This document shows, one piece after another, positions 41,761-54,428 of a stretch of DNA of 64,000 nt (position 1 is its first letter; the number at the start of each line of letters is the position of its first letter). The translations under genes and the position numbers were made by a program. The notes under the pieces are model-generated. The model was not told the DNA's origin. It saw only the letters and a list, made by a program, of their open reading frames with translations, and searched no databases. The stretch is taken from assembly GCF_000004195.4 (NCBI RefSeq), contig NC_030677.2, positions 176,812,019-176,876,018 of the forward strand. The letters run 5' to 3'. Origin of the DNA: Xenopus tropicalis (taxonomy: Eukaryota; Chordata; Amphibia; Anura; Pipidae).

Positions 41761-43349
41761 TGAGCAGAGAGCTACAACCCCCTTAGTGCTCTTGCACTTA
41801 CACCCCCTGGGGTTGTAAATAAACCCTTAATTCTAAGCAAGGTATTAGATTACAGTTGCACAGTTCTATAGATTTCTTTGCTGGTTTCTTTACTCTCATC
41901 TTAATATGAAGATTAACCAGACTTTAGAATAATATATATCTTTCTAAATTAACACATAATGTTCCTTTTTGTAGGTGCTGTATTACCAGATCATACCTCA
42001 AAACATTCGAAAAATATAAAGAGGGACAAAAAAAAAATGCTGTGTGCAGCGCACCTGAATGTTTTGACCACACACATTTTTGTGATGACACCCCCTAAAT
42101 AGCACTCCCATTTTACAAAATTTGTCAGGTTATTTAAAGTTTGAACACATTTCTGGGGGTTTTGGGGTCTTTTTATGTGTTATTACGATTTTCCTCAAAA
42201 AAGGTGGAAGTCTCAGTTCCCCAACAGACCTGTTTAGTTTATTAATTACAATTGTGTAGGTGTAGATTGTTTCTGGGCTCTCTGCTAAAAGCTTTTTTAA
42301 TTAAGTTTGAGAAACACTGTATCTTTTTTTAGTGTTCAGTGCATGTTCAGTGCAGGAAATGAAAGGAAATTGAGGGACTTTTCAGAAAGAATCGAAGATT
42401 GCGGGGTAAGCTGTCAAAATTGGGACTGTCCTGCGAAAATCGAAACAGTTGGGAGGTATGCCAGATATATACTTAACATTTAAAAATAAAAATAATATTA
42501 CTTTTGTGGTGTTGCTGGTCTTTTGGAGAAGTACTTGTTATTATAACCAGGTATTTACTTATAAACATACTCCGTGTGTTTGCTAATCTGTATTATGCAC
42601 CTAATTCTCTGAATGGGAATGACATGAAATAGACAGGGCACTCTGGGCTGAAAGCAACAACTGGACAGAAAATTGGGTGGAAGGAATTATTGTACTGTCC
42701 ATATTCTAACATGAAGACGGTGGCTGAAGAGATTTAAAAAGATACTGTTTCTGCCACTTAACCAGTCAATCCCCCACTCTCAAAAAAATGTAACAAGGCT
42801 TGTATAAATTTACAGCGGAAAAAATGTTTAATAGGATTCTGATAAATCTAAAATTAACAATTAAATCATAATGGTATCGAACTATATATGGTTTTAGGAT
42901 TTGAAAGGAATGGAACTGTAAAACATTCCCCATTGCCACATATTCCGTCATCCAATAATTCGATTCTAGGAAATCATTCAGAGCACCGACGGCATTAATC
43001 ATATTGTTTTGAGTTGCCCATGACGAACGCAGGCCAGACTTTTCATTAACTGTCCCCTCTGCCCCACCTTCCTTATCTCCCACAGATTGCTGCTCTCTTG
43101 TCCTGCGCTCAGCAAAACAGCTTTCATTATTATTTCTCGTCTGGGGAAGTGGCAGCCATAAATGAATCACAAGCTCCGTGTCAGTTTCTGATTTATTGAT
43201 TTTATTAACTCCTTTGGATTGAATGTACTCTGCTTTCTTTTTGCATTCTGCTTTTGTTTATGAATGGCTAAAACAGAAAAATAATGAAAAATGAAAGTGA
43301 CAGGAAATGAAAGTGATGGAGTCTCCCTATGGATGAGATAAGCAACACA
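41761..43349. other. non-coding stretch, no supported gene
   Basis: A 134-codon - strand open stretch at 42766-43170 has no family features, and its composition is that of spacer. Nothing else recognised. Confidence 0.4.
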
Positions 43350-44141
43350 TAGAGGCCCATTTACTAAGGTTTTTGGTTTTGATTTTTTTTAATGTTTTTT
43401 TCAAGATTTACAAATGTGTTTTTTGGCAGTATACAATTGTTTTGAGTAATTTTTTTGAAAATTTGAGAATATTTTTTAAAACCACGAACATTTGAGATTT
43501 ATAAAACTTTATGTGACTTTTTTAGACTGACAAAAAGTATGCTAGGTTTAAGCTGCCATAGCTGTCCTATAGAGACTTAGAAGAATCGAATAGAATAAAA
43601 CAGTCAGCGACTGCCTGTCCTTAACATATTTTCAAGGAGAAGTTAAACACTTTATTGTTTTCTAGTTTACACACTTTAAGGGGAAGTGAATCCCATCATT
43701 GTTTCATATTGCAAACACTTTGAAGGGGAAGTTAATCATATCATTGTTTTCTATTTCACACACTTTCAAGGGGATGTTAATCCCATCACTGTTTTCTATT
43801 TTACCCAGTTTTAAGTGAAAGTTAAACACATTATTGTTTTCCAAGAATGAGCACCGGTGCTCCTAAAATGGCTGCTTTTTTGGAAGAATAAAGAGGATTC
43901 ATGAAAATGAACGGCCATTTAAATTTCACAAATTGCTCAAAATTTTCAAGTTAACAGCTATGTGTTCTCGACTTTTTCGTTACTTTGGCTAAAAAAAATG
44001 TGATTTTCAGACATTAAACTCAATGTTTTCATTTGACCCTACTAACATTATCGTGACATCAATGTCATTATTCAAAAAAAATACCAAGTTGAGTTTATAC
44101 AAGCCAGAAAAAAATATACTTTTAGTAAATCTGCCCCATAG
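43350..44141. mobile_element. MITE with ggcccatttactaa ends, carrying a tandem repeat
   Basis: The left tagaggcccatttactaag mirrors the right tttagtaaatctgcccca. Inside, 43625-43840 has four diverged units of about 57 bp (cactttcaaggggaagttaa then tcattgttttctattt). Confidence 0.65.
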
Positions 44142-44494
44142 TTTATTTGTTGGTGCTTTGCTTCTCTTTTCCATAACTGTGCTTTTAGCTAACTGTGCCC
44201 CCTTGGCTGCTGGACCAAGGCCCCTGTGGTTTTTATAAAGTGAACTATGACAGTGGCCAGAAGTCTTCTGGAGAAAAGGGGGAAATTTTTGGAAGAAGAT
44301 GGGTTTTGGGGACTCAAAAAGGAGGAATACGGGAAACCTAAACCAATACAGTGTCTAAGAAAAGACAGTAAAATGTTGGTATACTAATATTTATATGATG
44401 ATATAATATTATTAGTCAATAGTAATAGAAGACAGTACAACCTCAAATACATATATAATTATACCCAACAGAAATATAATTATGAATTTCATTC

Positions 44495-44944
44495 TTAAAG
44501 GAGAAGGAAAGGCTAGTAAAGAGTTAATCTCAAGCTGCAGGCATACCTTCAGTTGTCTCAATAGTGCCCTTAAGTCTCCCCATATTTCTCCTGTTCAGGT
44601 CATCAGAAGCCTCATAAGAAAAACGCTGAGCTGTGTAAAGAAAGTTCCCATAATGCCTCACTCCTGCACAGACACCCAGACCAAGTGAACATGCTCAGTT
44701 AGTTAGACTATGAGTCAGCGTCCACATTCCTGAGGGGGGGGAGCGAGTTCTTAGTATTCTTGAGGGAAGGGAGAGCAGGAGAGAGGAGAAAGCTGAAAGC
44801 TGCATGTCTCTGGCAGAGGAAAACAGACACAACTAATCTTTTTACAGAGAAGTCAGTGCAGCGTTTCTGTGAGTGCTTATGGCTGTATTTACATAGACCT
44901 TTCTAATAAAGATTTCTTAGTGTTTACCTTTCTTTCTTCTTTAA
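44495..44944. mobile_element. T2/Kolobok-type MITE, TTAA duplication
   Basis: Left TTAAAGGAGAAGGAAAGGC and right cctttctttcttctttaa, both inside TTAA. AGGRR-type ends with TTAA target are the hallmark of the Xenopus T2 (Kolobok) group. 450 bp, no transposase. Confidence 0.82.
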
Positions 44945-45881
44945 TACATGCACTAAATATATAAGTAGATAATTACATGCACTGGATGGTCCCATGCTTG
45001 TTACTCATTGTTGTGAGTTGGAAAGGCTAACAAAGAAGAAATGTACATGAATTACATTGTTTCTCTGTAAAACATAAAAAGTAGATTTTTAAATAGTTTA
45101 AATAGTTTTTATGTGTTTGAGACATGCTTCATAGAACATAGTATCCTTGTACTTTCAATAGGATTATGTTTTTTGAGGGAAAGATTTGATTCTGATTAAG
45201 GGGCTTGATATCAAAAAGGTTTTTTTTGCCTCTGTATATATATATCTCAATGGCCGATGTGGTCCCTGATCTGATGAGAAAATCAAACTTGCCCAATCGA
45301 TACCTGTCCAATTTTAGGACAAATATAGGTTGGGTAGGCAGCTTAAATCTGCCCGTGTATGGCTGCCTTTAGTCTTAAATGTACTGTTGTCTTCACAAGG
45401 GCTAGTTCTCATTTACTGAATACTTAATATTGTGAATTTGCTACATTTCAGCTCAGACCAGAGCCAATTTTGAGGGGTACCTGTAGCATAAGCTATACAC
45501 TTATCTATAGATGCTCTTTTACAAGTAATAAGTTCCATCATGCATCATGCCACAGCTGGTGCCATCATTATAAGTCATTGGTACATGTGTCAGAACATAT
45601 ATATCATTGTAAGGAACCACAAAGGATGTGAGAATTACACGAATGCCCATTTCTGACCCAAGTAACCATAGAAACATATACACATTTTCCCATCATATAG
45701 GAAGCTGAAAATAGAATAAATTTAAATTGTCTGTATTTAGCCAGTAGCACCTTCCTTATGCAACATACAGTAACAGTAAAAAGGGCATTACAATTGCTTA
45801 TCCCCTAATATTTTTTTAAAAGCACACACAGCGAACACATAACTAACAAAGTAGGATATACATATTTTATATTTAGGGCCG

Positions 45882-46022
45882 TGACACACGGGGAGATTAG
45901 TCGCACCGCGCCAAATCTCCGTTGTCGCGGGCGACTAATCTCCCCGCAATGCCATCCCACTAGTTAGAATGTAAAGTTTCCTCTCAAGGCAACTTCGACA
46001 AATCGCGACGCCGCGTATGCAA
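45882..46022. mobile_element. MITE fragment, cacacggggagattagtcgc end
   Basis: The end gtgacacacggggagattag, then an inverted internal cgactaatctccccgc. The right end is not defined. Related in style to 10378-10563. Confidence 0.55.
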
Positions 46023-46299
46023 CCCAAATTACTGCATTCAGGTCAAACAGCCTAACTTTAGAGGGATCTTTTAATTCCTCTAAATGTCATTGGGCATCTG
46101 CCCATCAGCAGGTAATATACACAGCATATGACAATATATAGCAGACCTCAAATAATGTTTTAAAAATAATTTTTCTCAGAAAATCTGCAGCCAAATGATT
46201 CTCCCACAATAAGAAATTGTTGATATTACATTCATTCTGTGATAGCAGAAAGTAAAACATCCTGTAGTTTTTGCTATAGTGCTGAACTGTATCCATGCT

Positions 46300-46400
46300 T
46301 ATACTGACCCCCAACCAGTGGCTCAGGAGCAACATATTGCCCACCAACCCCTTTGATGTTGCTCCCAGTGGCCTCAAAGCAGGTGCCCATGCTAATTAAC
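46300..46400 (-). mobile_element. fragment of hAT MITE (as at 50080-50384)
   Basis: ccccaaccagtggctcagga, then gttgctcccagtggcctcaa, are the reverse of phrases in the complete hAT MITE. Confidence 0.5.
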
Positions 46401-47002
46401 TACATGTTAAGAAGTGATCCCCATTTCTTTCGGTTGTGATAGGATTATCGCACATCCAAATAATTCTCCTTGAAAACATTTTCGCCTGCAGTAAGGCTGT
46501 GTGCAATTATACAGCCAATAGTCCACCTGGTATTGTTTTGGGCATTGCCACCTTAACTACAATATTCATGTTGTTTGCTGTTGGGATTATACATACTGTA
46601 GAAACTAATGATAACAGGGCTTTTATTTTGACATTCTCTGTATTGCCCCTTTATTTAATATTGTAGTGATTGCCCCAGTCCTTCTCCTTTCTCTGTACCA
46701 CTGATCATTTGATATCGGAATCATACAGCTTGCCAGATGTTCTTTTTTTTTTATTTTGTATTGCCATTTAATTTAGTATTACTACTCAGTATCCCTTGTG
46801 ATGCATGAAACAGCTTGTTTGTAATGTTTGATGACGGATGTTACAACCATTAAACACATCTCAATATACTCTCTATGTTTGTCTAAGCTGCTCTGACCTA
46901 ATGGGTTTTGGAATAAAACTTTTCTGATGATGACACCACAGTCAGTTTTCATCCATGACATATTTTTTCTTCAAAAGAAAATAAAACCTTTTTTTAAGTT
47001 GT
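46401..47002. other. non-coding stretch, no gene seen
   Basis: A 76-codon open stretch (46436-46666) shows hydrophobic residues only by base composition. No splice or family support. Confidence 0.4.
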
Positions 47003-47297
47003 TAGTGATGAGCAAATTTTGAGCATGAATTTGCAGCGAATTTCCATGAAAATTCGTTGCACATAAAAAATTTTTGTTGCACCTCAAATTCGGCGCAGTC
47101 GTGTAAAAATTGGGCACGTTCATGTCAAATTGGGCGCAGTCGCTTCAAAAAAGGGCGTGGTCACGTAAAAAAAAGCATGGGCGACCATTAAACACGCAGA
47201 CAACAAAAAAATTGCGCGACAAATGCATTTCGCACATTTTCTTGCCGTTTCGCTAATTTTATGCCGATGCGAAATGGGACAGATTAGCTCATCACTA
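47003..47297. mobile_element. MITE with tagtgatgagc ends
   Basis: The left tagtgatgagcaaattttg mirrors the right gctcatcacta. The interior is rich in GAAATT/AATTTC and short inverted pieces. Confidence 0.7.
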
Positions 47298-47569
47298 GTC
47301 TTTGTGGGATTATTTTATAGCTCATAGATGAATGTGCTGTACACTAACTTGTGACAATCAGAGAACTGTATGGGCTTTGGTTCTTCTTTGTATTATACAA
47401 ATCTAACACATTAGTTAACAAATTAGTTGCTATACCTTCATTTCAGTTTGAACCATTTTCACTGCCAATGTAACTATTCCGAATGGTGGGGTGAGATTCC
47501 ATTCCCCAGTTGTGATTTGCTGACTCCCCAAAAAGGTCTGAGCTTTTTACTATTAGTACACAAAAGATG

Positions 47570-47677
47570 TACTGGCACACAAGACTGAATGCAAAGGTCC
47601 TTTAGGAGTGTCCCCATAATGTTACATTAAACACGAAGGGGTTATCTCTTCTTGCATTCAGTTTTGTGTGCCAGTAT
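47570..47677. mobile_element. small foldback MITE
   Basis: tactggcacacaagactgaa is mirrored by ttcagttttgtgtgccagta around a loop of about 55 bp. Confidence 0.65.
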
Positions 47678-48309
47678 ATTTTTTTATTGTATGTGAATTG
47701 AGAGGGAGCCAATCCCTCATACTGTGCATCAGACTTCCGATGTACAAGAGGCCAGGGAGTGCTGCTGGGTTATCATTCTTTGCTATCAGTAGACAGAGTT
47801 TTAGTTGGTGCGGGGAGTGTCTGGGCAAAACCTTAGATTATCGGGATGGGCCTTAGTCGTGGTATAAACCATAACTTTACCGGCACATACTGAGGGGTCA
47901 GTTCAGTTATGGGCAAATACATTTTTACATATTGAAAAAACAGTTTTCCCAATCATCCCTATAAAAGTATGGTCAGATTATTGCTTTCTGTATTTGAGAT
48001 GTAGTCTAATGTCATCAATGGGAAATCACATTCAAACTGTTATATAATAAAGCTGTTTTTAATGTGTGAAAGATGCTCTTCATTTTGAACATGAACATTG
48101 CTCTAAGTGCTAAAAAGCACAAATTTTCAAGCCCCTCTAGTAGCCTCCCCAGACTAAAGCTATTACAGTAGTGCATTTTTATGTTTACAGAACTATTTCC
48201 TTTGTACAGGTTGCCATTTTTGTCAAAATATTATCCCATCTATATTAATTATATTTCAGGTTACTTTTTCGAGGCATTTTAACATTTCTTTTTGAATGAT
48301 GATATTTTT
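47678..48309. other. non-coding stretch, no gene seen
   Basis: No exon or element end recognised. Confidence 0.35.
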
Positions 48310-48978
48310 GCCTGGGGTTGTTCACCTTTATATAAACCTTTAGCATGATGTAGACACTGTTATTCTGGTTTACATTTTTTATTTTTTGTATCTTGTTTTA
48401 GTTTTTTAGATTTTTGTTCAGCAGATCTCCAGTTTGGAATTTCAGCAGCTATCTGGTTGCTAGGTTCATGTTTACCTTAGTAACCAGCCAGTGGTTTATA
48501 CAAGAGATTCGAATAGGAGAGGGACTGAATAGAACTATAAATAATAAAAAGTAACAATAATACAATAGGGCAAATGGTCTTTATTTTTTATTATTTATGG
48601 TTTTTGAAATATTTAGGTTTTTTGTTCAGCAACTCTCCAGTTTGGCATTTTGTCAGCTATCTGGTTGCTAGCGTCCAATTTAAGCTAGCAACCAGTCAGT
48701 GGGTTGAAAAGAGAGACAGGAATATGGGAGGAGAGGCCTAAATTGAAAGATAACTAATACAATGTAAGAATAACAATAAAATTGTAGCCCCACAGAGTAA
48801 TAATTTTTGGCTGCTTGGGTCAGTGACCACCCACCCCCCTTGAAAACCTGGAGTAATAACTGTAAAAATAATTTGAAAACTATATAAAATAATTAATGAA
48901 GGCCGAATTCAAAATTGCTATGAATGGGAAATGTTATAACATACTATAAGTTAATGTAAAAGTGAACTACCCCTTTAA
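48310..48978. mobile_element. MITE (ggttgctag family) with internal duplication
   Basis: The left gttgttcacctttatataaa mirrors the right aagtgaactacccctttaaa. A roughly 200-bp core (ttttgttcagcagatctcca ... gctatctggttgctag ... gcaaccag) is present twice, at about 48395-48600 and 48600-48800. A third, split copy is at 35100-36955. Confidence 0.7.
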
Positions 48979-49709
48979 ATTAAAAAAATATGATGTAAAA
49001 CCTATAAAAGCCCAAATCCAACCCCTGATGATTTCTATGGGTAAGCAGATGGCAAGGGATACAGGGAGATATTTCCCAACATACCATCTGGTGTTCTATA
49101 CAGTTATCGGATAATAATAATTATTAACATAATACACCATTTTGGAACAACCTTGAAAATAAACAAAATAATTGCTGATAAATAATGATTCCAGTGATTC
49201 ATGGGATACATGGGATTGCTGATATCTGCTGATGCTTTTGGTGAGCAGATCTGTCCATGTGTTGCCTGTGCAGCACAAAGAGAAAGATAGCGAAACTCTG
49301 GCTAATTAGTCTATCAGGTCTGGCTATCACACCAGCCATAAGTCACTCCTTGATAGGCGGGATGACCAGTGCTTTTCTAAAGGTCACAGATTATAGTATT
49401 AAAATGCAATCATCAATATGTTAACAGGATCCATTTTAAATATCACATATGAAATATTCAGTCTTCCCCCTGCTAAATACACATGCAGGTATGTCCCTAA
49501 ATCAATGTGTTTCTGAATGCAGTCTATTAAATTTCATTTGTATGCTATATCAAGTTAAAGAAAATAAATCAATAATCTTAAATATATCTTGGATCCTAAG
49601 GCTGATTTCAGATTTAAAAATGTCAGTCATCTGGCCACATCTATAGGTCCAGACAAACACAATTCTATTTGTAATCTGCTTACCAGTAAATACATTTAAT
49701 GGACTGGCA
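48979..49709. other. non-coding stretch, no gene seen
   Basis: No exon or element recognised. Confidence 0.35.
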
Positions 49710-49882
49710 CCTGCAAAAACTCCAACACACAGGTCAATGTATTTAAAGCAAGAATAATTTCCTGATTATAAGGGTATTAGGCCTATGAGCAAATGGCTTG
49801 GGGCATGAAATAGTTAAGTCTTTTTGTGAAAATCTTTTAATAATGATATTTTTTATACCTGTATGTTGGAGTTTTTGCAAGA
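49710..49882. mobile_element. small foldback MITE
   Basis: tgcaaaaactccaacacaca is mirrored by tgtatgttggagtttttgca. Confidence 0.65.
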
Positions 49883-50079
49883 TCCATTCCGATCTGTTTT
49901 CTCTATGATGTTCCTGTGCCTTTAGTGAAGTTGGGAGTTTTTGTCCAAACCCAACAGTTATACTGGAAAGCTTTTTTTTCTTTGCTTCATATATCTGGGA
50001 TCTATTATTGGATGCCTAAATCCATTCAATGATATGTATATTCAACCACTGGATTAATATGAATTAATATATCCTACAG

Positions 50080-50384
50080 CAGTCCCCAACCTTTTTTACT
50101 ATTGAGCCACACTCAAATGTAAAAAGTGTTGGTGAGCCACACAAGCATGAAAAAGTCCCTTGGGGATGCCAAATAAGGGCTGTGATTGGCTATTTGGTAT
50201 CCCCATGTGGCCTGCTGGCCTGCAGGAGGCTCTGCTTGGGGTAAAACTGTCTCTTTGCATTTCCAAAACTTGCCTCCAAGCCAGAGATTTATAAATGGGC
50301 ACTTACTTTAAGGCCACTGGGAGCAACATCATCAAGGGTTGGTGAGCAACATTTTGCGCACAAGCCACTGGTTGGGGATCACTG
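50080..50384. mobile_element. hAT MITE with 8-bp target duplication
   Basis: The left cagtccccaaccttttttac mirrors the right ggttggggatcactg. Flanks tcctacag and ccctacag agree at 7 of 8 positions. A diverged relative is at about 57075-57405. Confidence 0.8.
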
Positions 50385-51660
50385 CCCTACAGGGATCTTT
50401 ATCAGGAATGTATAAGGCTGCTTATAGAAATGATAAACCCCTCCAACATACTGTATATGCTCTAAGAATAAAAGAGCATAAGCTACACAACCCTTTTAAT
50501 GAGCAGGGAATTACGTAAGAGATATAAAAGGAAATTAAAGTAGGCATATCACTTGTAGCTGTAAACGTTATCAGTTATAAGGCAGCGTGTATGGGACTAG
50601 AAGCTAAGCAGCCATTAAACTCCCTGAAAATTGTAGCTGCCCACTCCCCTTTGCTGGTGACATCTGTGGTGCATGGGAAGAGTGGGCTGATTATTACTTG
50701 CTCATAATTATCCTGCACTCCTCATAATCACAGATCTAGTTGGATATGATATCAAGTTTTGGACAAACCCACCTTACTGTCCCACTTCATTCAGAGAAGC
50801 ACTAGGAAGAAATTAAATTCTTCAACAAGTAAAAGTGTTCTTAGACCTATATGGAACCTTCCTGTCCATGTAGAAGAAAAACTGAGTACTCTGGGTCATT
50901 ATAAGGCTGTTTTGTGACAATGGCTCAATGACAGTGACTTAATATTCATTCACCTTGTATTAGTGTAGTTAACAGGATGGCAGTCCCCACAGTGGAAAAA
51001 TTCTTATTGCTTTGCCCATGGCCCCCTCCCTTTACATTGCCTCTCAAGCGTTACATGGAAAATGGGTTTGCTACAAAGTCGGATGTGTCACTGAAAGTAC
51101 AGTAATTGTTTATCTTAATCTTCCATAAAATGTTAATGCACTCAAGGGGACAGAGCAAATGGAAAATGTATCTCAAGTCTGTTTGTGTGATGCAGTCAGC
51201 AGGAACCGAGGTGTAAGAGTGGTTGGTTGCACTTTACTTACTGTCAGGCCAAAGTGGTTTACTGAACGTACTGAATCTGTTTTAAAGGGTAATAAACACT
51301 ACCATCTTTCCGGCACCCAGGTTGTTATCTAAATTGGCTCTGGATAGAAGCCTTAGATAGACTCCTTGACTAGAAACTGTAGTTAAGTTATAATGGTCAA
51401 TAAACTGGTAGGAATTGAGATGCCAATGCTTCAACTTGCTCAGCTGGTTTAAACATATTATAAACATATAATAATTACAAATAATATACAATTACAAAAA
51501 ATATAATATTACAGGGATATAAGTTTTGTCATAAAGGCCAATAAAAACAGAAACTGTTTTCTATAATGTAGTGCTACAGTGCATGAAGCTGCAAGAAGAA
51601 TTCCTTGATCCCCAGTCCTATGCACTGAGAGATCTTCCCTTTAGATCCCTTGCTTACCGG
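50385..51660. other. non-coding stretch, no gene seen
   Basis: No exon or element end recognised. A (CA)n microsatellite follows at 51663-51687. Confidence 0.35.
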
Positions 51661-51662
51661 CA

Positions 51663-51687
51663 CGCACGCACACACACACACACACAT
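51663..51687. repeat. (CA)n microsatellite
   Basis: About 12 CA dinucleotides, with a cacgcacgca lead-in. Confidence 0.85.
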
Positions 51688-51779
51688 AGAAACATCTGGC
51701 TGGAAATATGTGCAGTTTTCAAGTGTGAAAACTGCACAGCATGTGTACATGACTTCACAATTAGGGGGCTGGCACACAA

Positions 51780-52410
51780 GGAAAGGGCAGAACTGTCAAG
51801 AGCAGAACATATAAATAGTTGCCTTCAGACATGTCTACCAAGGTTCTCATTCATCCAGGCCATGGTATATCTATCCCTGAACAGAGGAGGGGGCCTGAGA
51901 CACCGCTTGTCACCTACATACAATGCTGCTTTGACATCCTTACCCCAGCGGTTTCACAACAGTTCACACTTCCAGTCATGTACTTTGAATAATTAACACC
52001 TTCATCAATGAGCATCATGGTACCATTGTGATTGGATCATACCTTCTAACACCTGTCAGTTTCAGCTAACACCTAACTGAACAAGTTCAATGGAACCATT
52101 GTGATTGGATGTCTGTGACTGTACTACCATCAAGAGTTTAAATACCGGGGAATTCCCTACCAGTCATTTGAACTGAAGAAGCCACTCGGATGAGTGGTGA
52201 AACGTTTTCAAGAAAAACTCAGAAAAGTCCAGTTGTTTTAGACTTAATTTTTCTAGATACTGTATATCTATAATAATAAGTCAGATCAACTGGACTTTCT
52301 GTGTTTTTCTTGAAGACATTTCACCAGTCATCTGACTGGCTTCTAAATTGAGAAAACCAGTTGGATGACTGGTGAAATGTCTTCAAGAAAAACACAGCAA
52401 GTCTTGTGAT
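51780..52410 (+). mobile_element. probable Penelope-like element, 3' fragment
   Basis: An open stretch near 51860-51996 contains SLNRGGGLRHRLSPTYNAAL, which I recognise as the C-terminal phrase of GIY-YIG-bearing ORFs spread in fish and frog genomes. It is followed by gaagaagccactcggatgag and tggtgaaacg. The terminal segment then recurs in inverted orientation twice (52180-52345 and 52300-52400). The Penelope assignment is an inference from memory of the motif. Confidence 0.5.
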
Positions 52411-52644
52411 TTGTCTTATTACTACAGATTTGCCTTCAGGCAGTTCAAAAATGGTATAAGAGCAGTTATCACCCAGTGCCATTTCAAAATTCAATACTTT
52501 TTTTGATTTCCCAAGCAGGGAAAGATCCAGATCTTGGTAACCAAGAATTGTTGCTAATATCATGGACTTACTAAGAACAACTGAATTTATAGAAAAGAGC
52601 AATGCATCAAATTTAGATGTTCACTGATCAGAAGAATCTGTTTA

Positions 52645-53243
52645 TTAAAGGAAAACTAAAACTTGACTAAAGAAATAGGCTAGAAATGTTGTACATTATG
52701 TGTTGGACTTCTGTACCAGCCCAAGGCAACCACAGGCCTTTAACAGGGAAGATCTGTGCCCCCAAAGATGCCCCAGTAGCTCCCCAACTTCTTTTCGGCT
52801 AATTCCCTGCACATGCTCTGTGCTGCTGTCACTTACTGAGCTTAGGGACAGACTCACAATATACTGTATATATAGAATATAAACGTCACAATATAAGTAA
52901 ATAATACAGATTATTAGTGCATGGTAGCTCTGTAACCAGTGCAATTAGAAATTAATAATCAGCCGTGTAGCATCACAATCTATGACAGACAAACCTCATT
53001 TTCTGCTTCATATTTTGTGAAACCCCATAGGATTATTTCTCAACAGCTACTCAGAGCTCACTGAGCATGTGCATGTCACTGACACTCCTAACAAAATCCA
53101 GTATAGTGACCCCCTGTGACAACTTTGAAGGCCTTGATCATAACTACTATAGAGATGCTGAAACTTTAGGCTGGGGCACTACATTCAAAATATAAAAATG
53201 ACATTTCTAGCCATATTCATATTAGGGTTTTGTTCTCCTTTAA
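52645..53243. mobile_element. T2/Kolobok-type MITE, TTAA duplication
   Basis: Left ttaaaggaaaactaaaact and right gggttttgttctcctttaa lie inside TTAA. The interior mirrors at ggctagaaatg against catttctagcc. 599 bp. Confidence 0.78.
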
Positions 53244-53635
53244 GCTGTCTATTAAAAAAGATCAATTTCATGCCAAGCCAGATGACAATGTCATTATAAT
53301 GTTTAGGCCCAGGTCTAAGAATGTTAATTCAAATGCCCTTTTTAGATGTTTTGAACCTGTTCATGGGGTGGAGCCTGTGACAGATCCTATTTAAAAAGCT
53401 AATTTGTGGTTGTGCAAGTTAATTGGCTGGTTATCCTGCAGTTCTGCGTACTATATATCTCAAGAATATTCTTAAGAACCATGAATAGTCTGTATTTATT
53501 AAAGAAAAAATCCTCAGTCACCAGAAAAAAACATTTTGAGTTTTTTGTCTTCATTGAAAATGAATGGAACAATGTGATTCTTGGCAGCATTTAATTTTTT
53601 TTTGAGACGAAACTCACATGATATATCTGCCCCTA

Positions 53636-53895
53636 AGGGGCACATTTACTAAGACACGAATCTGAACCGAATTGGAAAAATTCCGATTTGAAAACGAACA
53701 TTTTGCGACTTTTTCGTATTTTTTGCGATTTTTTCGGCGTCTTTACGACTTTTTCGTTACCAATACGATTTGCGCGAAAAAACACGAGTTTTTCGTAGCC
53801 ATTCCGAAAGTTGCGCAAAATCTGCCGATTTTTTCGTAGCGTTAAAACTTGCGCGAAAAGTTGCGCCTTTTTCGTAGTGTTAAAACTTAAAAGGT
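53636..53895. mobile_element. half copy of the foldback MITE seen at 485-993
   Basis: ggggcacatttactaagaca, then cgactttttcgtaccaata-type phrases and cgtagcgttaaaacttgcgc. It matches one arm only and stops at the palindrome centre (taaaacttaaaagg). Confidence 0.75.
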
Positions 53896-54428
53896 ATAAC
53901 TTTTCTGCTCTTTCTTTATCCCCTTACTGTAAGGACAGAGCATCCTTTCCACCCACCAGTAAGTACAGGTCTCTGTTACAACCTGCAATTGACGGCGCTT
54001 CTTAACTTTCATGACTGAATAATTTTTGTTAGGGGATGGAGCTGTAGGGGGGTTGTCTCTATATTTACTCCTGTCCCTCATGAAAACAGCTCTGTAGTAT
54101 GCAGGCAGCACTGCATTGATGGGGCCATACACTGCTGCACTATGTGAACCTCACTTCAAGACCAGTGGTGAAACCCTGGACCGCGGGGTTGGCTTCCTCT
54201 ATAGCCGCTCTGGTTGGTGAAATTGTGTGCGCCCACTGCAAATGTTCTTAAGCGAGCGCACTTGCATGTAAGTGCAAGTGTGTGTGGGGGGGGGGTGGCG
54301 CTAGGCACCTGTGATGATGATTTTTTTTTTGCAGGGAGGCCCGGCGCATTCTCAGTACACCGCTGCTCAAGACCTACCATCAGAAGATCACTATGGGTTG
54401 ACAGAAACCATAAAAGCATCTTTGCAAT
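53896..54428. other. non-coding stretch, no gene seen
   Basis: GC-richer than average near 54180-54370, with a G-run; nothing recognised. Confidence 0.35.

Noticed and set aside
42766..43170. 134-codon - strand open stretch
   Set aside because: No domain, no codon bias that I could see, no splice context; likely chance in AT-rich spacer.
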